Source of the DNA: Dimorphilus gyrociliatus
Taxonomy: Eukaryota > Annelida > Polychaeta > Dinophilidae
Direction: 5' to 3'
Assembly (NCBI GenBank): GCA_904063045.1
Contig: CAJFCJ010000007.1
Location: forward strand, 554,819 to 618,818
Length of the DNA stretch: 64,000 nt
Part shown: one piece after another, positions 25,401-37,514 of the stretch
Layout of the letters: each line of letters starts with the position of its first letter
Numbering within the stretch: position 1 is the first letter of the stretch
Notes under the pieces: generated by a model
Seen by the model: only the letters and a program-made list of their open reading frames with translations
The model's database searches: none
What the model was told of the DNA's origin: nothing
Position numbers and translations under genes: made by a program

Positions 25401-26891
25401 CGCTTGAAGTAGGTCGGCAATAGCTTGCAAACCACCAAGCCTACATATTGCTGCTCTGTATTATATTTATTAATAGAAATCAATTAGTTGGTTTGTCCAG
25501 TTCGATTAACCTTAATTAATAAAAAGGAAAAAATATTACCTATGCTGTTCATCGAAACTTAGCTTCATTAACGTAGCTATAGCAGGTCCAGGCTGGGGAT
25601 CAGATTGACAAGGTTGGCGAGTTCTAAGAAAGTCGCAGTGCAATCTAATTTGTTCTAATAATCTCAAAACTCGAATTTCCCTTCTGGAATTTCTTTCGTC
25701 TAACTGAGAATGAACTAGGTTATGTAAAGCAGCCGAAGAAGTTCTCCGTGCCGATGCTGTTGTATTTGGAGCATGCATCAATTGCACTAAGAGAGCTATG
25801 CAACCGCATTGTCTCATTGCGCTGCAAGCCTCTATTGACGTCGATAAACTCAGCAATGTTTTGCTTAATTCATCTGGATCATTAGTTCCCAGCATGGTCA
25901 ACAAGGAGTATACCATTTCCTGAGTAGGCCATTGAGACTGGCTAGTGTTATCCTCTTCATGCTCGCTATGATCGCAAGTTCCAGAATCTCTTTTTTCAAG
26001 TGAAAGAACAGATTCCTATAGGGAAATAATAATAAAATTATTAAGAAGAAGAGAATGAAAGAAAGGAGTCATAAGCTATCTAAGTCGACGGAGACTATTT
26101 CTATCAAAGCTTTTAAAGGCGCGAGTTTATGCTGTTACTTATCGAATAAGTTTGGTAATAAGGCGTTTAGTTTCTATTTCTCTAACATCTTAACTAATGT
26201 ATAATAGATAATATTTTAATAGCTTACAATAGCTCCGCAAGACCAAACAAGATGCTTTAAGATGTCATCTATATGCCGTGAGAAAGTTAGCTCTCCCGAC
26301 CGTCTAGTCAGCATCGCGACTACAAATACAAGCGAAAGCGTTTCTTGCTCACTTATATATATATATATATTTGTGTTTCATCCCTATGACTCACGATGGA
26401 TTTGTCTAAAATCGATAGGAAAAAATCCTCTATTATCGCCTCGTTCTAGTTCATATTACCTAAAAATTCAGTAGATTATAAAGATTCTTACGAAAGGCAA
26501 TGGTATTTCACCCCTATGGAATTATCATATACGATAGAATTAATCGATAGTTTTATCGATTGTCGAGCGATAATAAGAAAATAAAACCGTCTGGGGATAA
26601 ATCAATAAATTGTGGACGCGAAGGGACGCTTTTTTTTTATCGATCTGAGTCAGAATATCAGAAATATGCTGAATTAGGAGTATAATAAAGATACCAAGAC
26701 CAAATCATTGTTGTGCCCCACAACCATCAGCATATCTTAGGAACTTACTCATTATATAATTTTTTTTAGGAATTTTGCAGTTGTCTATTATCGAGATCAA
26801 TAGACGCTTTTTCTTTGTGTTTGAAAGTCGGCATTCATAAAACAAAAAAAAAACTGAAACATACCTTTCTAGAATAATAATTGCACTCCAT
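22440..26891 (-). CDS. APC: Adenomatous polyposis coli homologue, short form
   Basis: Scaffold of the beta-catenin destruction complex and microtubule plus-end regulator. Exons: 26891-26865, 26015-25540, 25455-24353, 24037-23711, 23638-22440; 1043 aa against 2843 in human. Seen: a 9-residue first exon; EMVYSLLTMLGTNDPDELS; then the armadillo array at about residues 45-480 (ALHNLVHSQ, LMKLSFDEQHR, SVLRNLSWRAD, LSALWNLSAHC, GGGILRNVSSH, NACGTLWNLSARN, KHKMISMGSTAALRNL). The tail (about 540-1043) is Lys/Ser/Pro-rich and basic, has a hexaproline run, an EB1-binding SxIP motif (KSAIPTKK), the APC C-terminal VPFNYQ block, and ends STVV, a class I PDZ ligand like human VTSV. I see no N-terminal oligomerisation coiled coil and no clear 15-aa, 20-aa or SAMP repeats; one weak 20-aa-repeat-like stretch (ETTFEGIVRISASEENLL) is in exon 4. 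Confidence 0.9.
26411..26646. promoter_or_regulatory. Cluster of ATCGAT-type sites in APC intron 1
   Basis: ATCGATAG occurs at 26411-26418 and 26543-26550, and TATCGAT at 26554-26560 and 26638-26644, all within 240 bp upstream of APC exon 2. TATCGATA is the core of the insect DRE/DREF promoter element; use of that factor here is inference. Confidence 0.3.
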
Positions 26892-29167
26892 ATTCTTAGA
26901 CCAAAGTAAACATGCAGAGGATAACGTATATACTACAATTTTTGCAGCGCATCTGGTGCAGTCGACGGCAGCACTGAGCGCTTGCGTTTATGTAAATTAG
27001 GCGTCTTGTTACATGTGCATGTTTAATGTGAGATTTAATGCAAAAATTTTCTCAACAGTGTGAAATTTATTAGTATTCACTTGAAAATTAATTGAATTTC
27101 CCCCCATAGTTATTTTATTCGATTTCCTAGTATATATGTACACAAAGGATAGTGAAAGGAGGGTGGAGTTAATGGGAGGGGTTACTAAATAGAGTGATTT
27201 GAATGAAAGACCTTTATTAACCTTAAGTTGAAAAAACTTTGTAGTCAACATGTATTATTACCGCTTTCTATTGTTTGTTATTTGGTTTTTAAAAATTGAC
27301 AAACTTTTCATTTTTTTGTAGGTAATTCTTTTCATGAATGATTGTTATTAATATAGCATAATCTATAAATATTTAATCCTGTTTAAAAAGGAGCTTTTGT
27401 CGAAAAAATAAAAGAGAATGGGAAGTTGAAAAGGAAAAAAGAGGGCCTAGGTAACGCCTCGTAACGCCCACGAGAATAAACTTAAAGTTCATATTTGCAG
27501 ATAGCAAACACTTTTGCTTACTATTACTCGTTAAATAGTATTATACATCTAGACGTTATAAAGCGTTTGTAAACTCCTTTCTCAGTCCTCAGTAACAGTT
27601 TGTTTTGTGAAAAACTATGAAAAAAATTCTCAAAGGATAAAAACAAAGAGAAAAAAAAGAATAATAAAAAAAATAAAGAATTACAAACGAAAATAGATTA
27701 ATAATAAGAAATATAGAGACGATGGAAAATGCAAGAGGGAAAAGTATTCTTTGATTACTTCCTAACGTTTGCAACGAGAAGAAAACACTGATATTTAGAT
27801 TATTTTTTTCTTTAGTATGGAGAAGAAAGAAAAGAGAGAGAGAGAGAGAGAACAGCAAAGAAAAAGAGATTTCTACCCGTTGATTATTTTGGATAAAGTG
27901 GTATTTGTTGAAAATCCGCAAAAGACTGCAGCGCAAATATTTCTTTAAAAATATTCTACAGATATGAAGAATCAATTTTTTGATTCAATAATAAAAGAAT
28001 TACCTGTTGAATAACAGCTGGTTATATTATTTCCGGGTATTTTCTATTATTTCTAATTATATTCATTCTATATGCAAATATGCAGTATACTCTATTTTAC
28101 GTTGCTAAATATAGTATTTTGGCCTACATTTTATCGAAAACGTTATATATTACGTCTGACACAGATCCATCAAAACGTTTTACACTTATTAGAGGAGTTT
28201 GCCCACTTTACGCCTAATATTTATCACTTATATTAAAAACAGTACAAGATCGTATACGAACCAGATGCTCTCTCACTCTCTCTTGGAATAATTCTCTTTT
28301 ATTTTCTTTCAGTACGATACCTAGGCTTAATTTATCTTTCCTTCGCTACTAGGCCTGGAATGTATTAGTTTTGTTTGCCTAGCCAAAAAGACGGTTGAAT
28401 GGAGACGTTCGACGCCACTCGTTTAACGGTCAAATCGTGATTGGAAAACTTAAATTATTTTTAGTATTATCTACCGTGAGGGGGCACTGTTCATCTACCT
28501 TTGAAATATATATTGTGTAAAAAAAGATGAAGAAAATTTGAATATGGAAATTATTTCTCTGATGTATAGGATTAATAAATGTACATAAAAAGAAAGAAAA
28601 TAAATCATTTGGGAATCTCTCGCTCTCACATTCATCCATTCACATACGCAGTTGGTTGGTGCTCTTTTGAAGAGATGAAAAGATGCTATTTCACTGAATG
28701 GAATGGGGAAAAAACTATCTGTAAAAGACATTCCAATAAGACCATCTACGTTCTATACGCCCGATTAATCTTCTCCTGTCCAACAATTATAGTATTTGGC
28801 AGGGGAAATTTTCCCTCTTCAGTTCACTTTAACTTTGAATCGATTCTTAGTGAAAAAATAAGGAAGGAAAAGAAAGCAATAGGGGTTATGTAGAATTGAT
28901 TTATTTCGTAAACTCATTGTAGAATCGATTATAATTGATTCCTTCCCAACTAAAATTCAATTCTTATACTTCTTTCTAATCTATGAGAATATAACAATAG
29001 TTTGTTATTCTTTCCTCCTATTAAGATATATCTATAAAAAACAAGATGGAGATTCAATTTCCAAGCTATTTTTAGCTTTTGCGTAGGTTTTATTATAAAT
29101 AATTTAGAAAATTTGTATAAAAAAACAGGATGTGCATAAGAAATAAGTTTTAAAGTAAATTTCTATC
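26892..29167. other. Intergenic region upstream of APC
   Basis: About 2.3 kb, no supported exon. Contains a (GA)n run at about 27833-27852, (CT)-rich bits near 28270, and a GC-rich island AGGGGGCAC at 28478-28486 resembling a CTCF core. Long open frames on both strands are low-complexity (Phe/Leu/Ile-rich antisense of Lys/Asn-rich) and look spurious. Confidence 0.5.
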
Positions 29168-30300
29168 CTATTCAATTTGTTTCATATTAAGGGTTAGCTT
29201 AAAATTTGATACTTGTCTTGCAAAGATATAGTGCAATTTCTGATAGATCACTAAATCTGGATAGAGACGTCTAGCTACAATAGCATCATTTGCTAATGAT
29301 TCTCTCATATCATCAATTTCCTTCATTGTTAATCTAGTTTGGCTTTGTTCTATGTTTTTACAGTTTGTAAAGGCTTTTCCACTGATTTTCTCAAATAAGT
29401 TCATAGATATTGATAGGTTTTGATAAATTCCAACAGCACTAAACATTTTATCTAAGACGGTAACAGATTCCGCTAATTTCTCACCCAGTTCATTTTCTGA
29501 CAATTGTTCTGCATAAGAGCTGGGAAAGAGGCAAATATCGGCGTTCAAATGACACTTGTCAAGGTAATAATGTATTTTATTGAACATGTCACTAGATTCA
29601 CTTCTAGCGTAAGTTTTCAAGCTCATTCTCGAAATGTCTACGTTGTTTAGTTTGCAGGATTCACCTGATGAGTTTGTTAAACATTTTAAATAGTTTTGCA
29701 GGATTCCATCAATGGGATGTTGAACTAGAAAGAGATAGTTGCATTTTTTATTAATTTTTTCGCAAAACCCAAAATCCAATTGGCCATTTATAATTTCGTT
29801 AATATTTAAAAAAGACTTATGCCCTATATTCAAAATTTCTAGGCAACGTTCCATAAAGACATGCGACAGACCCTTCGTATAAAGTACTACTAATGGAACC
29901 TTTTGATAGTCTACTAATGAAGAAGATGAATTGGAATTAATAAAGTAATTCTGCATATGAGAATTATAGGAATTCCTCAGACGAGGACATTGGGAGAGAT
30001 CTGTCTTTCTTTTAGCATTTATATGATACAGTTTTTGTACGGTTCCTGTTTCGTCGTCCATACTGAAGAATTCGTTTCTCTTCCGACGGGCTATCTCTGC
30101 TTTTCTTGCGGTAGCATTGGACGCACTTCTGCAATGATAAATTGTGAAAAAAAAGTAACTTTCAGTCTCTTTCAACCTTACTTTGACAATTCGTTGAGAT
30201 AAGAGATAAAGGTTACAAGTGAAAAGATGATGATAACTCCTAAGGTTATTCTAAGGTCAATGCGGTTGTTTCTCTGAGCTAATAGTGCGTAATTATTCAT
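29168..30300 (-). CDS. Sulfotransferase-like type II membrane protein (WSCD-like, tentative)
   Basis: Two exons, 30300-30182 and 30128-29168, joined in phase 2 through a 53-nt intron; 359 aa. Seen: a short cytosolic N-terminus with Arg residues, a TM anchor at about residues 17-36, then a luminal stem and globular part. PLVVLYTKGLSHVFMERCL stands where sulfotransferases have their 5'-phosphosulfate loop, and YLFLVQHPIDGILQNY resembles the LVR(N/H)PYDA element of WSCD proteins, with Gln replacing the usual Arg. The classic loop Lys/Arg-Ser/Thr pattern is weak, so PAPS binding is uncertain. Golgi residency is inferred from topology. It may be a lineage-specific or non-catalytic member. Confidence 0.55.
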
Positions 30301-31347
30301 AACTTTTGCCCTGAATTATGCACAGTTGAACCAATATTTTTCGAATTGAGATAGCTCTATCTCACAATGTCAAGGTCATAGCAAACGTATTAATGTGCTC
30401 AAGTGGATGATAAATAGAACCAATAAAAGTTAATTATAACACACAACTCATTCTATGTATTTAATAGAAGTAATCTAAATGTTAAAATATAAAATTAAAA
30501 AAAATAAACATGTCTACTTGTTATATATAACTATTTTATAATACTTTCTTTCTTAACAGGAAATAGAATTAACAAAAAAACTTATTTAAAAAAAAATAAA
30601 AAACTGGTATAGATAATATTCAACTACTTCATCCATTTAAAATATTGTATGCAAGTGAACTTTCCCAAAAGAAAGGCTGTAAATCTTTGTTATATAAATG
30701 AATAAGTATTATACATTTGTTTATCTTTCTACTACTCTTTCAAATCAAGTTGATAAACAAATTTAGTATTTAAAAGATGTAATCGGATAAGTAATTAATA
30801 TAATAAAAACGTACTACTTTTAAGAGATTGACTATTGGTGCTTTTATTGACTATTTGTGTACTTTTTTTCAAGATACTTTCTATATAAAAACAAATAAAG
30901 AAACTATTTAGATAAATATAATATTAATTCTTTGTATACTCTGGAAATGAAATGCATCAAGACTCGATTATTATTTCAATAAGAGAATACTAGTTGAGTA
31001 CATTAAATCACCAAAACAAACAATTTTACGTTATGACACAATGAAGCTATTAAAGTAATAAAAGGGAGACGTTGATATAAGTCCAATTATCTATGTTATA
31101 TATAAATAAACAAGCGGATGTAAAGTATATAGTGTATCGTCTTAACCTATATAATACGCTGTCATGATATGAATATTATCTATTCGTCACTTAATAAAAT
31201 CTTGTTTGTTTACGAATTTTCTCATTTCCTTTTGCTTTTAATAAATATTTAATAAATTTTATTAAAGAAGTTAAAATAAATAAATATCAAAGGAGCTAAA
31301 GAGTCATATTTTCTTCACCACGACGCCATATTTGTTTTGTGTATGTC
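30301..31347. other. Intergenic, AT-rich
   Basis: About 1 kb between the sulfotransferase-like gene and PIGC 3' end. No supported exon, no striking repeat. Confidence 0.5.
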
Positions 31348-32761
31348 TTAACTTCGTATTACTGCTTCATCCCATGGTCCATGAATGTTACTAGATATAA
31401 AAATATTGTTTTATTATAAAAAAATGCAATGAAATATACAAACTTTTTAAATCTTTGCATATTTAATAACCAAGCAGGGCAGGCGAATGATACAAATACT
31501 TGGAAAGATATAAAAACAATTGCGCAAGTTATCGATACAGACCAGATTGCCATTGAGGCTACTGTACCCATCAGTAGAGGTAAAGCGACTTGGGATCTTT
31601 GATAATGTGTCTAATAAAAATGTTTACGAGTATAATAAGAGAAAAAAAATGATAGATAAATGAATGTTTATATGAAAATGCGAAACCTTTAGCTTCCGCC
31701 TTAAAACTGGCCATAAAGCGAATAATTCAATAGCTAAAGTAACTGTGGCAAACGCATGCCACGTTGTTTCTAGTCTAGAAGCTAGACAAACACTGGCAAA
31801 TATTCCTGCGTTGAATGATAATGAATCGGAAACCCTGTGATAAAAGTTCATTAGATAAGGAGAAAAGGGTAAAAGGGGTAAAAAGGGAAAAGATTATATT
31901 ATCAGAGTTGCATATTTTTTTCATTAAACTATTTTATCGACTACTTACATTGCCGCGTTAGCACCGTAATCATGAAAAAGAATGTTGGCTAACAGCATAA
32001 AAGCAGTCATAGCATATACTGTATCGGTCGAAATTGTATCTGTAAGAGTCATTAAAACTGGAGATAAACCTCCGCTGAACGCAAGTATGATAATGACTGT
32101 CTTTAAATCATCCCAACCTGTTTAAGATATAATTAAAAAAAAAACCTTCTTTTAGCATAAGGATTAGTTATTGTTATATTCTCTTTTTAAAAGAAAATAA
32201 GGTTTTAAACATACGAGTTCGCCTGCTCCATATTCGGAAATTTCTCTGTTCCATAAAGTTGTTCATATAATAGCCCAAAAGGGCGCAGAATAATGAAAAT
32301 ATAAACAATGTCTCTGGTGATAGTCTATTTTCATCCATATATACGAAAACAACAACGAATAAGGCAACGCTGTAAAGAATTTTAGTTAAATAAGAACAAT
32401 TTTATAGACTATAACAGTAAATTAGGTCTTTTATTTTCTCTTTCTTGCAACTTATCAGTCATGACCATTTAAAAAAATATTCACGTTTGTTTGTTCTTTC
32501 ATCAAATGGTTTAACTTACCAACTGATATGTTGTGTTACGACTCCTGACTCGGCAACAACGCTCCAATATTCATAATCCCTTATGTAAACTATTGATATT
32601 AAGGTTAATTAATAGGATCATTTTCACTGGGGAGTTGTTACATTTTTCGTTATTTACTTACGATTTTTTCGCAATTCTTCCAAAAATGAATCATCAACAT
32701 AATCATCGGGAACACCTTGGTCTTCGTATAAAACTTTACGCCAAGAACCTTTCTCCTTCAT
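31348..32761 (-). CDS. PIGC: Phosphatidylinositol N-acetylglucosaminyltransferase subunit C
   Basis: Multi-pass ER membrane subunit of the GPI-GlcNAc transferase that performs the first step of GPI-anchor synthesis. Seven exons: 32761-32662, 32589-32520, 32369-32215, 32117-31949, 31834-31687, 31610-31444, 31390-31348; 283 aa (human 297). Seen: [25 protein letters not shown], split here by an intron, then [67 protein letters not shown] and the terminal [11 protein letters not shown]. Hydropathy fits several TM helices. The last exon encodes only 14 codons. Head-to-head with CFAP157 across 348 bp. Confidence 0.95.
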
Positions 32762-33109
32762 CCTTAAATAGGGCTGAAAAGGTTCGAATAGCAAAGTTTA
32801 TCGTAAACGTAAACTTCCGCTTGGAAAAACACCCTTGACAATTTCGTAGAAAAATAAATAATATTTTAAAATACTACTAAAATTACTTAATTATATCGAT
32901 TAAGTGTATAATTTCGTTGAATTTTGCACAATTTTATACGAAAGCACTTGCTAGCAGACATTATTGGGATTTCCCTTAGCAACCTGAATCTACAGAAAAT
33001 AATTAAAATATTGCAGAGTTAATTCCGTGGTTTAAAAAGTTGTGAAATATACTCAAAATTATTTTTAAACACTGAACACAATTTTGTGGAATATATCTTT
33101 TAACCAACA

Positions 33110-35057
33110 ATGCCTCCAAAGAAAAAGAAGGAAGGAAAGAAAGGTAAGAAGAAGAGCGCTAAACAAGATCTGCCTTTAAAACCTAAAGAAGATGAAATTT
33201 CTCCTTCGACGAAAGAATTTTATTTGGTACAAATAAAAGATTTGGAAGAAAGAGTCCTAAAGTATCAAAGAAGATGCGACGAGTTAGAAGTAAAACAAAC
33301 TCGTTACGACAGTCAGTACGATCAAATGTCAACAGAAAAAAAAGAAATTGTTTCTTACCTCAAGAAGCTATTGGAAGAAAAGGGAGTTGAAGTCGACGAT
33401 TTAACAGATAGAATAATTGGTTTGCAACAGGCTAAAGATGCAGAAAAGGATAATTTTGAGAAACAACTAACAGATCTGAGATCCGAATTTAAAGAGACAC
33501 AGGATCATTTAACATCTGAAAATTTAATCCTTGCAGGTAAACTAGCTTCTTTAGAAGAGTTTAAAGTTCAAAGAGAAGATCTAATGACCAAATTGACCAA
33601 CTTGGAAAAAGAACTAATCCAAAAGGATGAAGATCAAAAAGAGGAAATCTATAGATTAGAAAGGAAACAAGTTGTTGACAAAGATAGACTGAAAAAAGAA
33701 ATGGTTCTTAGGGTGAATCAAGTAGCAGCCGAATTCCGGAAGGTCTCCAATAAACAAATGGCCGAAACAACAAAAAGAACTATCAGAGAGAATGTATCAA
33801 TTAATGCTCAACTATGTAAAATGTCGGATAAGACAACGGAACTTTTGCAAGAAAACGAAGAATTAAAAAGAAAAGAAAAGGAGTTACAAATTGAAATAGA
33901 AACTCTAAAAACGGAACTAAAAGAGCATTGTAAAAAACACATGTCCAGCCAAAAGGTTTGTGATTATGATTAACATTTTAAAAAGAGTTTTAATTAGATC
34001 TATCAATTATTAAATAGATTGTTAGAATGCTAAGAGACAAAGGCAAAGAGCAGGAAGATTTAATTGCGCAGTACGATTTAAAGATGCAACAATTCGAAGA
34101 ATTAGAGCAGGATGCTGAAATACTCAAAGTTAAAAACATTGCCTACAGAGATGAACTTGAAGAGAAGAGGGGGGAATTGGAGAATAAGGAAAAAATACGA
34201 CAACACTTACTGTCCCAGCTTGCTGAAGAAAAGAGAGCTCAGGGAAAATTAGTTAGAATTCTTACAGATGCCTCTGACGCTTTAAGAATATTGCTAAGCG
34301 TGAGTTTACCCATTACTCTTAAGAATTATATAGTAAATAACTAGATAACTATGTAAATTTATTCATTAAAATTTTTAGAAAAGGACATCGGAAGACGCCG
34401 AAGAATCCGAATATGAAAAAATGGAGAAACGCGACAATGTATTAGAGCATTTATTGATAATATTAAATTCAGCCGCCGCCTTAGGAGTAGGTCCCCATCC
34501 TTCAGACTTTAGAAGAGAAGAGGCAATGGAAAAGTTATTCGCTAAGCGTCGAGCAGTCAGCCCTAGCTCTATTCCCGGATCTGGAAAAGGTTTAAAGAGA
34601 AGGTATTTGATATAAGCAACAAAGAACCTTTGCTATGAAAAATAGCCAAATAAATCTTTTTTTTATCACTAGTGACGTCGTCACGTCACCACTAGCCAAG
34701 GTCATGGGAGCTGGTGTTCCTCACTATCAATTAGGAGATTTGGGCTTAATACCTAGACCAGAAGAAAAATTAACAACCAATTTGGAAAAAATGAGAGAGC
34801 TTTCAGCAACTACACGAAAATTGGGTCAGTTGAAGAAATTAAATACAAGGAGTATTGGTGTTCAAACTATTTCCTTGCCTAAGGTGAGTAACTATCTACA
34901 ATAAAAAAGAACTCTTTTACTACGTCAAACATGTAACGAATAGGCAATGTTCTTCGCCGAAGACCTCCTAACGAAGATACCTGAGGGTCACGGTGGAAAA
35001 GTAGGAACTCTGCCTCCGGCAACAAAACACCGACATATGCCAACGACAGCATTCTAA
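33110..35057 (+). CDS. CFAP157: Cilia- and flagella-associated protein 157
   Basis: Basal-body/axoneme coiled-coil protein needed for motile cilia and sperm flagella. Exons: 33110-33955, 34018-34299, 34379-34602, 34673-34883, 34944-35057; 558 aa (human 520). Seen: a Lys-rich start (MPPKKKKEGKKGKK), KEFYLVQIKDLEERVLKYQR, AAEFRKVSNKQMAETTKR and near-continuous coiled coil to about residue 375, then the diagnostic YQLGDLGLIPRP in exon 4. The exon 2 acceptor is chosen at 34016-34017 because it gives QKIVRMLRDKGKEQ in frame; the AG eight bases later does not. Confidence 0.93.
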
Positions 35058-35328
35058 TCATATATGATAGACTGACTTCCGTTTATTGCTAAAAGTATTA
35101 AACCAGCAAAATAATCCAGTAATTTTTATCAGCAAAAGCAACAAAATAAAACAATTAAAAATAGTATAAAAAAAAGAAATTAGTATCTTGTAAATTGCTA
35201 AAGACAATAAACATATTCATTTTATTCAATGAGAAAATGTTTCTTTTTGCTAAACACATGCACAATAAGGCAATAATTCATTCGTTTTACTTTTAATGTT
35301 ACTACATTCTAAATTGTCTTTGTCTCTT

Positions 35329-35347
35329 TCTCTCTCTCTCTCTCTCT
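35329..35347. repeat. (TC)n microsatellite
   Basis: Dinucleotide run in the 3' spacer (35058-35527) between convergent CFAP157 and LCLAT1; the rest of the spacer is AT-rich. Confidence 0.8.
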
Positions 35348-35527
35348 AATTGCTTTTTTTTCTATCATTCTATCATTTTTTATCATCCTACTCTTTCCTA
35401 TTTATTCAATTATTTTGTCAATCAGATACAAAAAAAGAAGCGAAAAAATAATATTAAAAGAAAAAAATGTTAAATTGATTATCTACATAGAATGGAATGT
35501 CCATATTATTATTCTTCAACTATTGAA

Positions 35528-37103
35528 TTATTTTCTTGATTTACCGTTTAAGGTATGAAAGCATTTGGACGCAAATAATTCAATGCCACCGTGTCTCGAT
35601 AGGAGGTAACTCGTAATTAGATTAAATAGAAAGAAAAACTGGGCAATATACGTTTTGTACAATAAGAAAAAGATTATGAACAAGATAGAAAACCAATAAA
35701 TTAAGGCTATAAGTAATTGATTTCTATCTGACGTATCCTCTCTTACGTCGTTGAAATTTTTAGTTTCGTTGTAAAATGCCGAAAGATTTGCCTCCTTTTC
35801 TCGCCATTTTTCCTGGCACCATTTGGTCAATTCTTCGTCAGTTTCTCGTAAATTTTCAACCAGATGACGATCAATATGAAAGTGAACTGTTTTTGGTCGT
35901 TTTCCAAAGGCAAAAGATAATTCATTACTACAAAGTTCATCAGGATAAGCAACTGTTATATCATATAAAGCATCCAAATGTTTATCTGTTAAGAATGTAA
36001 TAAAACAAAAAATGAATGATAAGGGATAAGATTCTATTTTAAAAATAGAAAAAATAAATATTACGTAATAAATATATAGAGAGAGAGGAAGAAAGAGAGA
36101 AATTATATGAAACCTACTTTTTCTCATTGTCTGCAGAAAGTAAACAAATCCAGTTGTCCTTGGATGTAAAACGTATTTATAAGTTTCTAAATTATTTTTT
36201 GCAGCAAATGCATCACTCCTCTTAGAAGAGTTTGGACAAAAATCTGTCCCCTCGGGAAAAATGAGTATCTATACGTTAACAAATGGAAAAATATATATAT
36301 ATAAGTAAATGAATGAATATCGATAAAGATGCATTTATATTAGTATTTAAAGAAAAAAAGAACCTGAGATTTGTGATTAATCTGGGACAAATAATTTAAA
36401 ATATCAGTGATATATGACTTATCATCTTCCCATTTTCTCTTTAAGAAAATATAAGATGCAGCTTGCATTGCCCAACCTGCACCGGGAACGTATTTTAAAG
36501 GTTGTTTTAGAACGATCTTTTCTGTTGCTATATTTGAATCTCGAAACAAAACACACCAGAAAAACATCCAATCTAGACGAGTTCTATGATTCATTATTAT
36601 CAAATTTCTTTCGTTATTGTTGATTTTATCTCCAGAAAGAACAATCTTTAAACCTAAGAACACTTCAAGGAGTGCCTGAAAAAATCAAATACTTTTTTTA
36701 TTGTTTTCCAAGGTAAAAATAGACTATCTATATTCTCCTAGGTTCTGCTTTAAGCATTTTACTTGATTAAAATACGTTGTTTTTGTAATTGTACCATGTA
36801 TATCTATCTCAATTAACGAAGACGAATGACAATTCTATTCCAAAATGTCCTTCATTCAGGCTATCAGGCCCGTTTGGAATATTAAGAATTTATAGACATC
36901 GTTTACGGGTAAAAAGAATAAAAACAACCACTTACAACGCAAAAATACTCCCAATAGCCTATCATATTATCCATCAATTTCCTGTATAATTTAGGAGCAA
37001 AGAAAGCTAGGGGTAAAATTGGTGACCCAATAAACACATAACCAAAGAAAGATGTCAAGAAAAGTAGTATGATAAAGATTAGTCCCTTTATTTTGTTAAT
37101 CAT
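35528..37103 (-). CDS. LCLAT1: Lysocardiolipin/lysophosphatidylinositol acyltransferase
   Basis: ER/mitochondria-associated membrane acyltransferase that remodels lyso-phospholipids, including cardiolipin and phosphatidylinositol. Exons: 37103-36936, 36675-36364, 36268-36118, 35985-35528; 362 aa (human 376-414). Seen: an N-terminal TM helix (residues 5-27); the catalytic HX4D motif in IIMNHRTRLDWMF; PGAGWAMQAASYIFLKRKW; the acceptor motif IFPEGTD; VLHPRTTGF; and DITVAYPDELC. A second TM pair lies near the C-terminus. Head-to-head with ECSIT across 411 bp. Confidence 0.95.
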
Positions 37104-37514
37104 TCTTACTTCTTGTTGCCTGTTAAGAGATTATAGATTGGTAAGAAATGATTGCAACAGAGATTCAACTTAAATTAAGGAATCATCTTTAAAAAATACT
37201 GTACAATATCATAAAATATTGTTCACAACAACAAATGGCAACTGACTAGATGATTACTAGCTCTTAACGCCAGTTTTTTATCAGTTTCTGCAAGCGTTTC
37301 GACTATCTACATGCAGGTCTTTCCATTGGTTTATATATATAATCGAAATCCGTTCCATTAAGTATTGTCCACAATTTAAGAACCGCAGAAAATACTACAT
37401 TCGTTGATTGATATATCAGTTTATCTCTTCTTTCAGTTTAATTTATTTCTATAATTTGAAAAATTAAAGGAAATAATCGTTATAAATTATGGCCATCTCT
37501 GATTAGAATTAAAA

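Noticed and set aside
27589-27975. 128-codon minus-strand open frame upstream of APC
   Set aside because: Almost pure Phe/Leu/Ile/Ser from A/G-rich plus strand and a (GA)n run; no splice partner or conserved motif.
28579-28893. 104-codon plus-strand open frame
   Set aside because: No conserved motif, no splice context, and overlapping frames on the other strand of similar length; looks like chance.
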